A stretch of 64,000 nt of DNA from Scylla paramamosain (GCF_035594125.1 NW_026973672.1:1290001-1354000); one strand, 5' to 3'. Counted from the first letter of the stretch, positions 11,386-29,788 are shown. Notes: generated by a model not told the origin, from the sequence alone. Numbers and translations: made by a program.

Positions 11386-12049
11386 AGACGACGTAAATAC
11401 ACATGTAGATATTTTTAACGCAAATTTTATTAACTGTTTAAACGAATGTGCCCCTTGTTACTAAAGAAATCACAAGACCATTTGCACCATGGACGAGCAA
11501 CTCAATCCAGGAAGCTATGAATATTGGAAATATTACTCGAGCAAAACTAAAATACGATGGGCATAACGCTCATCTGCAACAACAATACAGACAGGAAAAC
11601 AAACCAGTTAAAACCCTCATTGGTGAGTGCAAAGCAAAATATTATCACGATGACTTTCCCAACAATAAAGGCAGCATTTAAAAAAACATGGAAAACTATT
11701 ACAAAAAACAGTCCCTAACACTAAAAACATTTCCATTACCTCTAATTTTGATAATGTACTCGACAAAGCCAAGGAATTTAATTCTTATTTTGCTAATGTT
11801 GGTAAGAATTCATATACTAAAACTCAGGAACTCATCCACGGTGAAAATGTGCAATATTCTATCTGTGAGAATGTAGCCTCTGGGATGAGTGGTGAGGACA
11901 GCACCTTCAGGCCTCAACCAGCACACACTGACACTGTTATCCTCATGATAAAAGACATGAACGAAACCAGTTCTGTTTGCAGTAATGGCATTCCCAAGAA
12001 ATTTACAAAGGATGCTCTTTCTATAATAGCCTTGAATAATCACTACCTC

Positions 12050-12831
12050 AGTAGTTACAGGCGTCTTTCCCACAGCCTGGAAACATGACCTTATAATCCC
12101 CATTTTTAAGAGCGGAGACTCGAGCGACCCAAACAATTTTCAGTCAATTTCACTCTTACCCATTGTCTCTAAAATACTAGAAAAAGTACTTGCTAATCAG
12201 GTAATTAAATTTCTGGAACTTAATCACTTGCTATCTAACTCACAACACGGATTTCGGCCAAAACTATCAACAGAAACTGCTCTCTCTACTATCACTGATA
12301 AAATATGTGACAACATGGACCAACAGAAAGTAACAATCTTGACTTTGTGTGATCTGTCGAAAACCTTTGACAGTGTTAGCCACGAGACTCTTCTAAGTAA
12401 ATGCATTAAGCTCAATACAGACAACGTCTGGTTTAACAGTTACATGAAAGGCAGAACACAGTCGGTACGCTTGAGCAACACAGTCTAATAATCTAAATGT
12501 AGACTACGAGGTTCCACGAGGCTCAGTGCTAGGCTCCATTCTGTTCTCGATTTACGTTAATGACCTAGATGACAAATTAAACGTGTGCTCACTAATCCAG
12601 TGTGCTGATGATACCCAGTTTGTACAGGCTGACACTGTCAATAATCTCAGGGACCTCATCTCTAAAACTGAAGACACACTACACAATGTGAAGCAGTATT
12701 TTCTTAGTAATGGTCTTATGCTAAATCTAAAAAAAAAACACAATGTATCTTTATTGGCAATAGGCAAATTCTATTACGTATTCCCCCAAACACATTCATT
12801 AACTGTGAAGGCAACCATATCCACCCGGTGA
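12050..12831 (+). pseudogene. LINE reverse transcriptase, decayed
   Basis: RT blocks read WKHDLIIPIFKSGD, then ISLLPIVSKILEK, NSQHGFRP, LCDLSKTFDSVSHE, VPRGSVLGS and CADDTQF. The catalytic box has Cys in place of the usual Tyr or Phe, and the Lys-Ala-Phe of block 3 is Lys-Thr-Phe, so activity would be doubtful even without the stops near 12486 and the frame changes. Confidence 0.7.
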
Positions 12832-12868
12832 CGCATGTGAAGAACCTGGCCGTTTTTTCCACAGATAC

Positions 12869-13438
12869 ATGCTTCTCCATGTACACATCACCGAGCTTTA
12901 TAAGAAAATCATTGGAATACTGATGTATAGCAACAGAATGAGTGACAATTTTCATAAACCAAGTATGGCATTAATTGTAGAGTCTGTGGTGCTCAGCCTA
13001 ATAAATTATTGCATTAGTATATGGGGCTCCACAAATAAAACTCTGCTTCTAAACATACAAAAACTGCAAAATTTAGCAGCTAAAGTAGCTACTGGGGGGC
13101 GCAGAAAATATGATTACGTCACTCCCGTATTTAGAGATCTACAATGGATGACAGTAAAAGACAAGCACACTTTTGAAAAATGTACAACAATGTATAAAGT
13201 TGTATATGGATTATATCCTGAATGGCACATGAAATTTCCCAGTGTCATGGAAAAAACAAGCAGCACAACAAGGCAGCTCAGTGACTTGTACACACCCAAA
13301 GCCAGCACTGACTCAGGGGCGAGGGCCACTGCTGTGTCAGGGCACAAACTTTGGAATAATCTGCCCTCTTCTATCAACAACTCGGGGAGCCTGCAAACCT
13401 TTAAATCTAAATTGAAATTTTTTTTTTTTTTATCTTAG
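12869..13438 (+). pseudogene. LINE ORF2 C-terminal domain
   Basis: A 189-codon open segment with SLINYCISIWGS, LQNLAAKVATGG, LQWMTVKDKH, YGLYPEW and TAVSGHKLWNNLPSS...SLQTFKSKL. This is the conserved post-RT region of CR1-like LINEs, longer than the fragment at 7.0 kb and of the same type. It runs off into an A/T-rich end. Confidence 0.7.
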
Positions 13439-13566
13439 ATCATCTTTTATCTTAGGTAGGTCTTTTTATTTTAGGCACGCTGCATTCTTTTCTTTCTTTT
13501 TTATTTGTTTTATTTTGCACCTTATGTAAGAATAACTAAGAATAACCATGTTACATGAAAATATAG

Positions 13567-13857
<291 letters not shown>

Positions 13858-14101
13858 ACACCGTACTTTCATCACTATTTTAACATTTAATGGGAAGACC
13901 AATAAAGGCAAAATAAAGTAAGATAAAATTAAAAAAAAAAAAAACTTCCCACCGTCATGTACTGTACTTGAAAACTTCAGTGCCTTTGTTTCTCTCATAA
14001 ACTTTGATATGAAGCATTAAGTTAATTCCTTTGAAAACTGCAATTGTTCTTCACTCAACTTAACTTCATTTGAATAGAAACTTTAAAACTCACGAAGGTA
14101 C

Positions 14102-14186
<85 letters not shown>

Positions 14187-14704
14187 CTTCCTCTGCTCTT
14201 CCTTCACCAGATGTTGCGTGAAACGTAGCGAGAGGGAAAGAGGAGGAGGAGGAGGAGGAGAAAACACGGGAAGGAAGGAGAAAGAGGAAAGTGGAGGTAG
14301 AAATGAAGGAAGGAAAGAAGATGGAGGGCAGGAACGAAGGAAGGAAGGGAAATGAAGGAAGTAATTAGGGAAGGATGAAGGAATGAGAGAGAAATGAAAA
14401 GTCAGTTGGAAAGGAATGGAGGAAAGAAAAAAAAAAGGCAAATGAAAGAAAGGAGGAAAGGAGAGAATGAGACGGAGGGAAAAGAAAGAAGGTAATAAGG
14501 AAAAGAATTAGTGATGAGAACAAAGGCCGGAAGGAGGAAGAGAAAGATGGAGAGAGGAATGGAAGAAAAGTTAAAAAGGTAGGAGGAAAAAGAGGTGAAT
14601 AAAAGAAAGGAGGGAAGGAGGGAATGACACAGAGGGGAGACGAAGGAAAATAATCAGTGAAAAGAAAGGACGGATGGAAGAAGAGAAGGATTTAGAGGAG
14701 AGGA

Positions 14705-14781
<77 letters not shown>

Positions 14782-14800
14782 GAGGGAGAGGGGAAGGTTT
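14102..14800. repeat. Homopurine tract of about 700 bp with (AG)n at both ends
   Basis: (AG)n at 14102-14184 and 14706-14779 flank about 500 bp that, from about 14230, is almost entirely A and G on the plus strand (GGAAGGAAR-type words). Minus-strand frames through it are Ser/Leu/Phe/Pro low complexity and are rejected as genes. Confidence 0.85.
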
Positions 14801-14999
14801 CAACACTAAGGAAACAAACATGAATTGCAATGAGGGTTCCTTTGCTAATCGGTAAAACAGGATTCGTGTTTCCTTAATTTCTCATTTAATTTCATAATGG
14901 TCGGCTTTTGCTTCGCCTTGCCGCTCACGACACGCGATCAGCGAGACTCAGGCGTGCCGAGTGAAGATTTGTGTTCAGTTTATCGATGACGTTTTTAAA

Positions 15000-15385
15000 T
15001 TAACTTAACCTGAACTGAACAAAACTAAACTATCCTGATCTAATCTAACTTAATATAAACTAAACTAATCCAAACTATCCTGATTAACCCAACCTAACCT
15101 AACAAACCTGACCTGAGCTGACCTGACCTCACCTTAATTAACTTAACCTAACCAACCTAACTTAACCTAACCTAACCTAACTTATCTTAATCTAACTTAA
15201 CCTACCTAACCTTAGTTAACGTAACCTAACCTAACCAACCTAACTTAACCTAACCTAAAATATCCTAACTTAACTTAACCTACCTGACCTTAATTAACCT
15301 AACCTAACCTAACCTAATCATCCTAACTTAATCTAGCCTAGCCTAACGTATCCTAATCTAATCTAACTTAACCTACCCATCATTA
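15000..15385. repeat. Degenerate CCTAA (TTAGG) telomere-like block
   Basis: Roughly 390 bp is built from CTAAC/CCTAA words, with perfect short runs such as AACCTAACCTAACCTAA near 15165 and 15300 and many CTTAA or CCTGA variants. TTAGG is the arthropod telomere unit. Because it is imperfect and flanked by unique sequence on both sides, it is an interstitial relic rather than a chromosome end. Confidence 0.75.
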
Positions 15386-16227
<842 letters not shown>

Positions 16228-16673
16228 TCTCCCTTGACGTGCCACTGAAGTAGGAACAAAGTCGACAAACATCCGGAAATTGCCTCAATCCCGGGCCACG
16301 CCACGCCACTCGCCCTTAAAGAAATGGGAGAAAAATACCTACGTGTCGATATGATTTCCATTTAGTTTTTTGGCATTTGGCATGCTGATGATATGAGTGA
16401 CTGAACTAAGGTAGAGTTTAAAAGTAAGTATTCTTGAAGGGAAATGTGGAGTGTAATGAAAACTTTAGAATATCGAAAAAAAAATATATCGATACTTGGT
16501 TTAACGAGGAGAGATAAGAAAAAAAAAATGGATTATGCAGCAAGTGAAGTTGGGGAGATTGTATAAATGAGATGAAAGTAAAATGGAGATGGACAGGACA
16601 ATTACAGTAAGAGAGTTGCAGACTAGAGATGTTCAAACAAAACAGGACTGACAAGGAACTCGATGACATGTCA

Positions 16674-16697
16674 TTATTATTATTATCATTATTATAA

Positions 16698-16768
<71 letters not shown>

Positions 16769-16815
16769 TTATTATTATTATTATTATTTATATTATTATT
16801 ATGATGATGATGATG

Positions 16816-16854
<39 letters not shown>

Positions 16855-16880
16855 TATAATATTATTATTATTATTTATAA

Positions 16881-16920
<40 letters not shown>

Positions 16921-16934
16921 TATATAATTATATA
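16674..16934. repeat. (ATT)n microsatellite
   Basis: About 260 bp of ATT units with short ATG and ATA interruptions. Confidence 0.95.
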
Positions 16935-18770
<1,836 letters not shown>

Positions 18771-18789
18771 TGATGCTGCTGTTGTGCTG

Positions 18790-19184
18790 CTGCTGCGGCT
18801 GCTGATGATGATAATGACGATATCAAAGCTACAGTAAAAACAGTAACAGCAGCAGCAACAACAGAAACAATAGCAACAACAATACCAGCAAGAAGAAAAA
18901 GAAGAGTAACATAAACAACACAAGCGACAACACAACAACAACGTTAAACAAAAGAACAACTCACTGATACAAACAACAGCAACAAGAGCAATAATAATAA
19001 TATTACATTTGCAGCTATAACTTCGTTCACAACAGCAGAAATAGGAACAACAAAAGCAACAACAACAAAAGTAACAACAACAACAACAGCAGCTATAACT
19101 ATTTCTACCGTAACCACCACCACCACCACAGCCACCAGGGTGACCATCTCCACCACCACAACAATAACAACAACTACAACAACA

Positions 19185-19251
<67 letters not shown>

Positions 19252-19318
19252 CGAAACCACCACCACTAACAACAAGAACAACAACAACAACTACAACTAC
19301 TACTACTACTACTACTAT

Positions 19319-19354
<36 letters not shown>

Positions 19355-19370
19355 CACCACTAGAGCTACT
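18790..19370. repeat. Compound ACN trinucleotide array
   Basis: About 580 bp of AAC, CAG, ACC, ACG and ACT triplets in blocks, for example ACG near 19190-19215, AAC near 19216-19255 and ACT near 19300-19345. Poly-Thr and poly-Val frames here are artefacts. Confidence 0.9.
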
Positions 19371-20802
19371 GCTACTCTGGAGGTTCATAAAATCAACATG
19401 TCGAGAATGTTTCTGGACACCACAGTCAGTTTTCCCTCCGCCTCCTCCTCTCGAGTGCCCACGTGCCCGGGTATGCCCAAGGTGAAATATCGGACAAAAT
19501 AGACAGAACGTCGTCGGAGGAGCCACAAGTAATACTGCACATGTCCCACAGGCAGGGAATGACAGGGGAGAAGGAAAACTGTCTACGAAACACAAAGAAG
19601 ATAACATTTCATAGCGAGTCCAATGAGTATGACTCAAGTAACGTGATCTTTAGTTGATAAGACGCGGGGTGGCACACGACCCCCCCTGAAACATTTTGAT
19701 ACGCTGCAATGAGATCAGGAGATGGACATAAATAAGACAGCTGACGCCGCCACCATCTGGAAATCGGGAGTGATCCGGACATCCACGCCGGGAACCCAAC
19801 GCCTACCAGGTCACCAGGACCTGGTAGGTCACCAGGACACGACTGAGTGGTGAAGCGAGGCGGAGAAAAGGAACTGTGGAGAGGGAGAGGGCCACCCAGG
19901 CGCCTCGTCACCGTAGCGAGATTTCCCTGTGGCTTTCCCGAAATGGTGTCCTTTATTCGTAAGTTACCTTGACCACCACCACTAGCACCACCACCACCAC
20001 CACCATCACCACCACCACCACTACCACCACTACCACCACCACCACCACCACCACCACCACCTAACAGGCCTTCCATTACCTGGTCCACGTCGCCTTTTTG
20101 GTCTCAATCTTTCCCGCAAGTGTGTCTCGTTTTTACTGGACTGGCTCCTAAAATTCATTTGATTTTCTCTTCAAGAATTCTCCAGTGTAAAATTTTCTGC
20201 TTTTTCCTTCCGTCACGTTCATATCCGAGAAATCTAATCCACGCCAAAGCTTAGACAAATCTTTCCACGATATAGCTTTAAAGGCAATGGTAGATTTAAA
20301 GTTTATGAATCGCATCGCCTTGCATGACGTTGTTTACAATCATATGTAAGTCACAGTTCATGAATTCCAGAGCCATGATCAGTTTTAAACAATGTGGTAT
20401 AAAAATGTAGAAAATCTTACGGTATCAGTACACCACAATTGCAGCTGCATGATCAACTATCGTGTCACTGGAAGAACCGTTTAAAGGTCAAAGTACTGTA
20501 ATAAATTGATCTCGTATATGGAAAACTGAAATGTTAAAACCTTCGTACAAAAAATACCTCAAATGTCTTCCGTATATTTCAAAGAAAACATGCAAAAAGA
20601 CAGACACACACACAAAACAAAAAACAAATCACTCAAAAAAATCTTGCGTGTATTAGTGAGCGCAACACTTATTATTGCACTTTCATCGGTGCCGCGCAAT
20701 GCTGAGTGATGGAGGTAAGGCGGCTTGAGGATATTGTGTATGTACTGTACCAACTACCACCACGGAGATGGTAGAGTGTGCGTGCGTGCGTGCGTGCGTG
20801 CG
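19371..20802. other. Mostly unique DNA with a (CCA)n block
   Basis: Contains CCA repeats at about 19975-20062 and a small inverted repeat CCTACCAGGT / ACCTGGTAGG at 19802-19828. No gene is supported; the 159-aa minus frame is poly-Gly at its N-terminus. Confidence 0.55.

Positions 20803-20850
<48 letters not shown>
20803..20850. repeat. (GT)n microsatellite
   Basis: A pure GT run following GTGC repeats at 20777-20802. Confidence 0.95.
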
Positions 20851-20853
<3 letters not shown>

Positions 20854-20890
20854 CGCGTGCTCCGAACGTGCTAACTATATCAGTGTAACC

Positions 20891-21004
20891 ATGAACGAGG
20901 CACAGTTGAAGTGGATGTGGCAGGTTATTCCACTGCTGACCACCACCTGCCGCACACAGATGGCCGCGACACTGGGGCAGACTGTGCACCGTAAGCTCCC
21001 TCAG
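20891..21004 (+). CDS. Candidate first coding exon, unknown protein
   Basis: An ATG in a good arthropod context (AACC before it) opens 38 codons of normal composition (MNEAQLKWMWQ...HRKLPQ) that end in CAG directly before GTAAAT, a plausible splice donor in phase 0. A second possible donor, GTAAGC, lies at 20991. No family is recognised and no second exon was found, so this may be chance. RNA evidence for the junction at 21004 would settle it. Confidence 0.25.
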
Positions 21005-21536
21005 GTAAATATCCCCACGAACATTCCACCTGCTACATCTCTACAAAACGATTTCCCCACACCCCGTAGGATTATGTTATGTTATATTATGTTAGGTTGC
21101 GGGTATTTATCATGGGTAAAATCACCTCAGGCGATTTCGTGGAGGAATTTTCGTGGGTGAAATTTACATGTAAGCAAGGCAAACTGCACTGCTTGTCCGG
21201 GGGTGGGTGAGGTGATGGTCAGTAAATGTGCGGCAGGACAGCTGGTATAGGGAAGCCGCTTGGCCTTGCATTCCTAACCAAGATACGTGAAATTAAAGGG
21301 CGACAGGAAACTATCACTCTGTGCCTCCGTCTGTCCATGAGCTTACTCGTGGAGCGCAGCAAGGGGCGTCCATCACCACGGTGCTTGGAAAAAATGAAAA
21401 AAAAAATGTCACCAGAAAAATGGCACATGAATACATGTCACATTAAAGAAATGACATGGGAATATTTCACTGATGAAAATGATATATAATGAAATGTCAC
21501 GGAAAAAAATGCGGTTTTTCCTGTCTCTTTTACTTT

Positions 21537-21538
<2 letters not shown>
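21005..21538. other. No recognisable gene
   Basis: Unique sequence with TTATGTTA words near 21070 and no supported coding frame. Confidence 0.5.

Positions 21539-21627
<89 letters not shown>
21539..21627. repeat. (TC)n microsatellite
   Basis: Pure (CT)n of about 88 bp. Confidence 0.95.
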
Positions 21628-21628
<1 letters not shown>

Positions 21629-23373
21629 CGTGTTCTAGTTTTCCTGTACTGTTTTTACTGAATCTTTATATATTTTTTTTTTATTTATTATTTTTGAACT
21701 TGACATGTTCCTTTTTCGTACAATTGATCATCAGTAACCGTGAATTATAAAATGAATTGTGGGTGAATACGTAAATATATCATAAATACAGTACCTATTA
21801 TAAAGGACAGAACTTGAATTGTACATGATACCGTCTCGACTAAGTAAAACAGGTAAGCAACGAAGAATAAATCTCTTTTGTTTTCATTAATTCTTATGTT
21901 CGCTTTGCCTTTGTTACGTTCATGGAATCTTGTAACATGAGTATCCGTGGGGAAGGATTTTTGCTCTAAAGGTCACGGATGAATGGATGGATGGATGATG
22001 TGCTGCGTGGCGGGAATGTGTGTGTGTGTGAGACTGATCACACACCCACCCACCCATACACAGACACACACACACACAGACATACATACACACACACTAT
22101 GTCCTACTGTATGTGTCACAACGAAAGTAAAGTTTTCTGTGAAGTGATGACTCGTAATAATTTTTGCGTAGTAAGGAACAAATCGAGGAGACGGTAAAAG
22201 CATTGCTGCCTGTCCTTGTCCAGCTGTTCTGTGGTTGATCACAAGCAACTCTTATACATATGACTATTGTGTCTTTTATAAATAAAAAAATATGAAAGGG
22301 ACAGATTGATATAACTTTGTTTTAAGTAATGTATTTTATGCGAAAAGAATAAGTTACTAACAAAATTTCACAATATTTAATATTGCAGAAACAAAGCAGT
22401 AATTTCCGTCAGAAAAAAAAAAAAAATACGGAATACGTGTAATTGAAATGAAAGTTAAGGCAGACATCTGAGTAAATAGGCAATAAATGATAGACCGTGT
22501 GGACAGAATAATGTGATTTACTAATAAACAGTTGATGGTTCACCCGTTGCATAAACTTCACTTTTAAGAACAAGTCTCCATCACTCGTGACACAGCCAGT
22601 GTCCGGCATGCGGCTCGCTAATGATTTCGATCACTCTGCGACAGGATTCCAACACACCTGCCGGATTTCATCCACGTTCTGATAATGGATCGAAGAGTAT
22701 ATAACGTTAATTAATGACTTTTAACTTTACCTGTAAGCTCAGCATTGTACATCATTAGTCTCTCATCTGGATGTGTAGATGGGATTATGGAAGAGCTTTT
22801 CATTGGCACCGAAGTAAATGTTCCAAGAAGAAAAAAAAATGCAGCCATAATAACGAAATTGGTATTTCCTTAAGAAAAATCTGTGTAATTTTTTTTTTTT
22901 CCGCTGAATTAACATTCTTTAATCAAAATTAAAATTATTTTAACCCACGTACAGCTAGATTCTAGTTGGCCTAACTATTCATCCAATTTAGACATATAGT
23001 TTCTGCCTGACTTCTTTGAACTGACATAGAAAATCAACATCAATAAACTCTTATTGATTCAGAATTCTGTTAATTGATATAAGAATGAACTATTCATTGA
23101 TACCAGAATGAGTGTTCTCTAAATGAAAAAAAAATAAATAAATAAATAAAAAAAATGTTATGGCGAAATTTACATTTTTCAATAGGAACTTTGCCACACT
23201 AAATACGATCCTTTGAAAAATTCCACGAAGGATAAAATTTATTTTGATTCACTTGGGACTGAATTTCGATCTTCTGCTGAATTTCATGCTATGTGAGTGT
23301 ACAGTACCAGTTGTCCTTTGCACACATACACAAACGCAGACAGACTGACAAACGAACAGTCAGAAACTCGCGC

Positions 23374-23379
<6 letters not shown>
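21628..23379. other. AT-rich unique sequence
   Basis: No gene seen. A short CA/GACA repeat lies at 22050-22100. All open frames are short and without motifs. Confidence 0.6.

Positions 23380-23448
<69 letters not shown>
23380..23448. repeat. (CA)n microsatellite
   Basis: A pure CA run. Confidence 0.95.
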
Positions 23449-23449
<1 letters not shown>

Positions 23450-24949
23450 CAGAGTTTGTCAGATTGGCGCTTCTTACTTAATTTCATTAACTCTAGATAG
23501 AGTTCATTAAAGCAACAGGAACTAAAGGTTTTGAGGTCCTTAATCATTTCTTTTGCTGTCTGTAGTGTTCCTAGAAATTTCCCCTCCACTAGACTATTTA
23601 ATTAAGCGTGATATGAAACCACGTCAGTCATCGGGTTACCTTCTACAAGAATATAATTAGGTATTTGATGCAGATTCTGAGTTATTCAAATGGAATAATG
23701 TGATTTGATTCATTGACGCTGAAATTACTTACCGATACTCATGAACCGAAAGCCATCGTGCTCCTTAATTACTTCGAGATGAGTCAGCATTGGTAACCAG
23801 GCTCGTGTTTCAGCAGCGGTGGATGTGCCCGCTAATTTTTTTTGCATTTCCGCACGGTTCATGTGACGTCAAGAGCGCAGGGAAGTTATTTATTGCCAGT
23901 AGAAGTTAAAATGTATAGTGTTAATTAACAGATAGCTCTTGTATTTACACTCTTATCCAACAGTTTTACGGGAACCCATTAACTTTCCCACAACAGTAGC
24001 AGTTTTAGTATTGGTATAAAATACAACGAAAATAAAATAAAATTGTACGATTTGTTGGTAAATTTGCGACTGTATTATACATGAATAATTGTAAAGCAAG
24101 TTACCCTCGCTTCGTTTCCATACTTGTATCCTGCATATGTTGTATGTTTTTAATTTGCGGCAGCAGTGCAGATGGATGTATTTTTGGCCTCAGATTAAGT
24201 ACTTTACTCTTGTTTAATTTTCAACGATCTTCAGTGTGTGTGTGTGAATGTTGAAGTAGAATAGTTTCTTCAGCTTTTCTCTTGATTTCCAACATCACAA
24301 GAGGAACTCGTTTGATTTTTACCGGTTGTCATTCAAGTTTTTTAAGTTGACAGTTTTCTCTCATACTTACAATGCTCCATTTTAGCGCGGCAACATATGG
24401 CACACTTGCTCGAGTAGCAGGACACCAACTATTCTGGGTATAAGTGTCACAATGTGCCGCGTTGGTTCTGTTTCGTGTTATTCCCTTTTTGGTTTACATA
24501 AGTGTTGATCTATCATGAAAAAAAAAAGTTAATTGTGTTATTGTCCTTTTAAGTACAGAATAATATGATTAATGCAGAATGTACACGTATTACTGCACGC
24601 TTGGAGAATATGTAAAATTCCTAGAAATAATACAGGAAAGAAAAAAATAAAGCAGGAATAAATTGCACGGAAAAAAAAAAAATAACTGAATTAGAGACGA
24701 GAAGGAAAAAAGTTTTTTTTTTCTTTTTTTTTCTTTTGCACCGGACAGGGAAAGAAAATTAAGCATTTATTCCGAGCCAGGAGGTGTAGCTTTCAGGGCT
24801 ACTTGGCTGGCATTCACACTCGGGATTATGCTCAGATGTGGTAAAATGCGTGATTCAGGACGACTAAGTGGCGTCCCTCATATGAAGAAGTCTTGGCGCC
24901 CCAGGAAGGGAAATCTGGTGGTGGATATTTTTAGTGGTAATGGTTTTAT
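23449..24949. other. AT-rich unique sequence
   Basis: No coding frame with a recognisable domain; several short A and T runs near 24510-24740. Confidence 0.6.
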
Positions 24950-25135
24950 TGGTGGTGGTGGTGGTGGTGGTGGTGGTGGTGATGATGATGATGATGGTGG
25001 TGATACGGCTGCTGCTATTGAGTGATATGTTATGTTACTAAAATGATAATGAATAAACACAACAATAGTGTCACCATCATCACCTCCAACACCACCACTA
25101 CTATCACCACCACCAACAACAACAACAACAGCAAT

Positions 25136-25216
<81 letters not shown>
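24950..25216. repeat. (GGT)n, CAN-rich and (TC)n microsatellites
   Basis: GGT/GAT at 24950-25005, CACCAC/AACAAC-like words at 25072-25130 and (TC)n at 25139-25216. Confidence 0.9.
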
Positions 25217-25220
<4 letters not shown>

Positions 25221-25329
25221 GTCACTGAAGGACAAATAAAGGTAAAAAAGCTCAGTGGTGTTCCCAAAAAAGAAACAGGAAGAGGACCAAGAGAGTTGTC
25301 CAATCCAGCTTCTGAGGCGTCTTAATACT

Positions 25330-25620
25330 CCTCCTTTGAAACAGTTCAAGTCGAAGGTAGGAGGGAAAACATAAACAGGAAGAGAGTTAGTTTACAAGTG
25401 AAAATGATAAAGGAGTGAAGGTACTGGTTAATTTTTGCATTAGTAAGCTAGCCAGATTAGGAATTAGTAGGAAGTCGTGTGCAGCGAGGCCGTAATAAGA
25501 CTTTATCGGGTGCTACGCAGAAACCATAGAAATGGAAATAAAAGGTAGGAAGAGATGCAGCATTGCGATGAGTGAAAGATTTATCTCTCTAGCCATCTGT
25601 CAGTAACTTTTGAGATTGTT
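25330..25620 (-). mobile_element. Divergent LINE-A C-terminal fragment
   Basis: The plus strand shares phrases with the LINE-A copies at 31.4-31.6 kb and 63.0-63.2 kb, for example GTACTGGTTAAT...TTGCATTAG and TGTGCAGCGAGGCCG. This is the antisense of the C-terminal region of LINE-A ORF2. Divergence is high and there is no open frame, so it is an older insertion. Confidence 0.6.
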
Positions 25621-28108
<2,488 letters not shown>

Positions 28109-28110
<2 letters not shown>

Positions 28111-29213
28111 AGATTAAAAAAAAGCAGCCACGTGAAACGAAAAACGGACGACAATTTATTTCATCATCTTGGCGGTTGCAACATGGACTGGGAGTTGAAA
28201 AGAAAAAATAGTCGAGCTACCTGAATTCTAGGGTAATTTAAAGTAAAAGAGGTTGGGGGAGAACGGCGAGAAGAGAGAGAGGAAGGGAAAAGAGGGAAAA
28301 AATAGAATAACAGGGAAGGAGAAAGATGACTAAAAAATAATGTGAGGAAAAGGAAAAAAAATAGGAAAGGTAGACTGTAAGAAATAAAAAGAAGAATGGA
28401 TAAGTCAAGGCAGGGAGAGAAGAATATTGAATAAGAAGAGAGAAAAGTAAAAAAATGGTAAGAACGAAACAAGTAATAATGATAGGAATGATAATAATAG
28501 TGAACGTTAAAGATGAGTAGTTTAGTAGTGGTGGTGGTGATGATAGTAGCAACAAAAAAATAATGAAAACAACAATAACGAAGAGAGCTATGATAATGGT
28601 AAAAAGCAGGAGAGAGATTCCCTTATTTCTCGCATTCATTACAACTACGTCTTGTACTCTGACATGAGTGCCCTCCATAGCCAGTGTTTGGACAAGTTAG
28701 CCTCGTTATGTACATAAGCCTTTTTCAACAAAACTTCTTGACGCTACTCGACATTTTCTTCTTGTAACTCATGTGCTCCTACCGCCTCTCCAGCACTTCA
28801 CAAATTTACGTAGTTTATTTGGTTGAGTTTGTGTCCTTGTCCGGGCCGGTGGAGACAATTTGGGTTTGTCTGCTTTCAGAGTGTAGTGCAGGACGCTGTG
28901 GTTTAACGAGGCGTACGCTTGTAACGTGGATACTTCACCTGTCTGCCGGAGAAGCATCCTCGAGAGAGACAGAGAGGGACTTCATTCATCTTACGCTCCG
29001 AGAGAATGAGTTCGCGAGTGTTATATAAATATATAATATATTGTCTCAGCACAAGGTTAAGATGACCCAGTGATACTCAGATAGGTCATACGATCCAGGA
29101 ACTGAACTTATATAACGTGGAAGACTCACCACGAGAAATTAGTGTAGTCCAATACAATGCCAAGGTAAATTGGGAGGATCGGCTTGGTACTCGAAGGCGG
29201 TGGTCACCTGCAT
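28109..29213. other. No recognisable gene
   Basis: A purine-rich stretch at 28250-28460, then unique sequence. Minus-strand frames of 102 and 146 aa are Ser/Leu/Phe/Ile low complexity. Confidence 0.5.
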
Positions 29214-29489
29214 GTAGCTATGAGGTGACGGACAGACGGTTGCATTGTCGCAGCCTCACAGCGGTGATTAAAAGTACTCCTGGAAAATGTTACTTGGCAT
29301 CATCACACAGCTGTTTTCAAGGTCGCTTGGACTCGCTCCCCCGTCCTCCCTCGCTTTAAATGATGCCACGTATCATTTTAGAGGAGTAATTTAATCACCT
29401 CAATAATGGTGCCGTGTAATGCTTTTTGGTAAATACCGTTTTTTTCTTGTTACAAGATATTGCAATAATCCACAGCCTGCAAAAAAAAA

Positions 29490-29554
<65 letters not shown>

Positions 29555-29644
29555 AATAAATAAAAATAAACCATTAGTAATTTGAGCAAGTGGCACCTCC
29601 GAGGCTGCGACAATGCAACCGTGTGTCCGTCACCTCATAGCTAC
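29214..29644. repeat. Inverted pair of a 44-bp dispersed repeat
   Basis: The left arm 29214-29257 (GTAGCTATGAGGTGACGG... to CAGCCTC) matches the reverse complement of 29601-29644 with one mismatch. The 343 bp between them contains a T-run and (ATA)n at 29489-29546. The arms could be parts of two opposite SINE-like copies or the ends of a small foldback element. Confidence 0.8.
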
Positions 29645-29788
29645 ACGCATAATACACCTGTGAGTCCCATACAATTTCATCTCTGACGGGTAAGCAAAGC
29701 CTTAAAATACATATGTGTATAGAACATTTTCTACTTAGAATTACACGTTCTTTCACCTCTTTCAGTATTTACAGAAACTCGCGTTACA

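Larger units (their letters stand above)
10895..13540 (+). mobile_element. CR1-like LINE, heavily decayed
   Basis: All parts of a LINE second ORF appear in order on the plus strand: end of the endonuclease near 11.0-11.3 kb, linker at 11.4-11.9 kb, RT at 12.05-12.83 kb and C-terminal domain at 12.87-13.44 kb. Many frameshifts and stops separate them, so this is an old copy. It ends just before a long (ATT)n tract at 13567. Confidence 0.75.

Noticed and set aside
15000..15385. True chromosome end
   Set aside because: The repeat is degenerate and ordinary genomic DNA continues on both sides.
18944..19502. Poly-Val/poly-Thr frames of 120-138 codons
   Set aside because: Translations of the ACN trinucleotide array.
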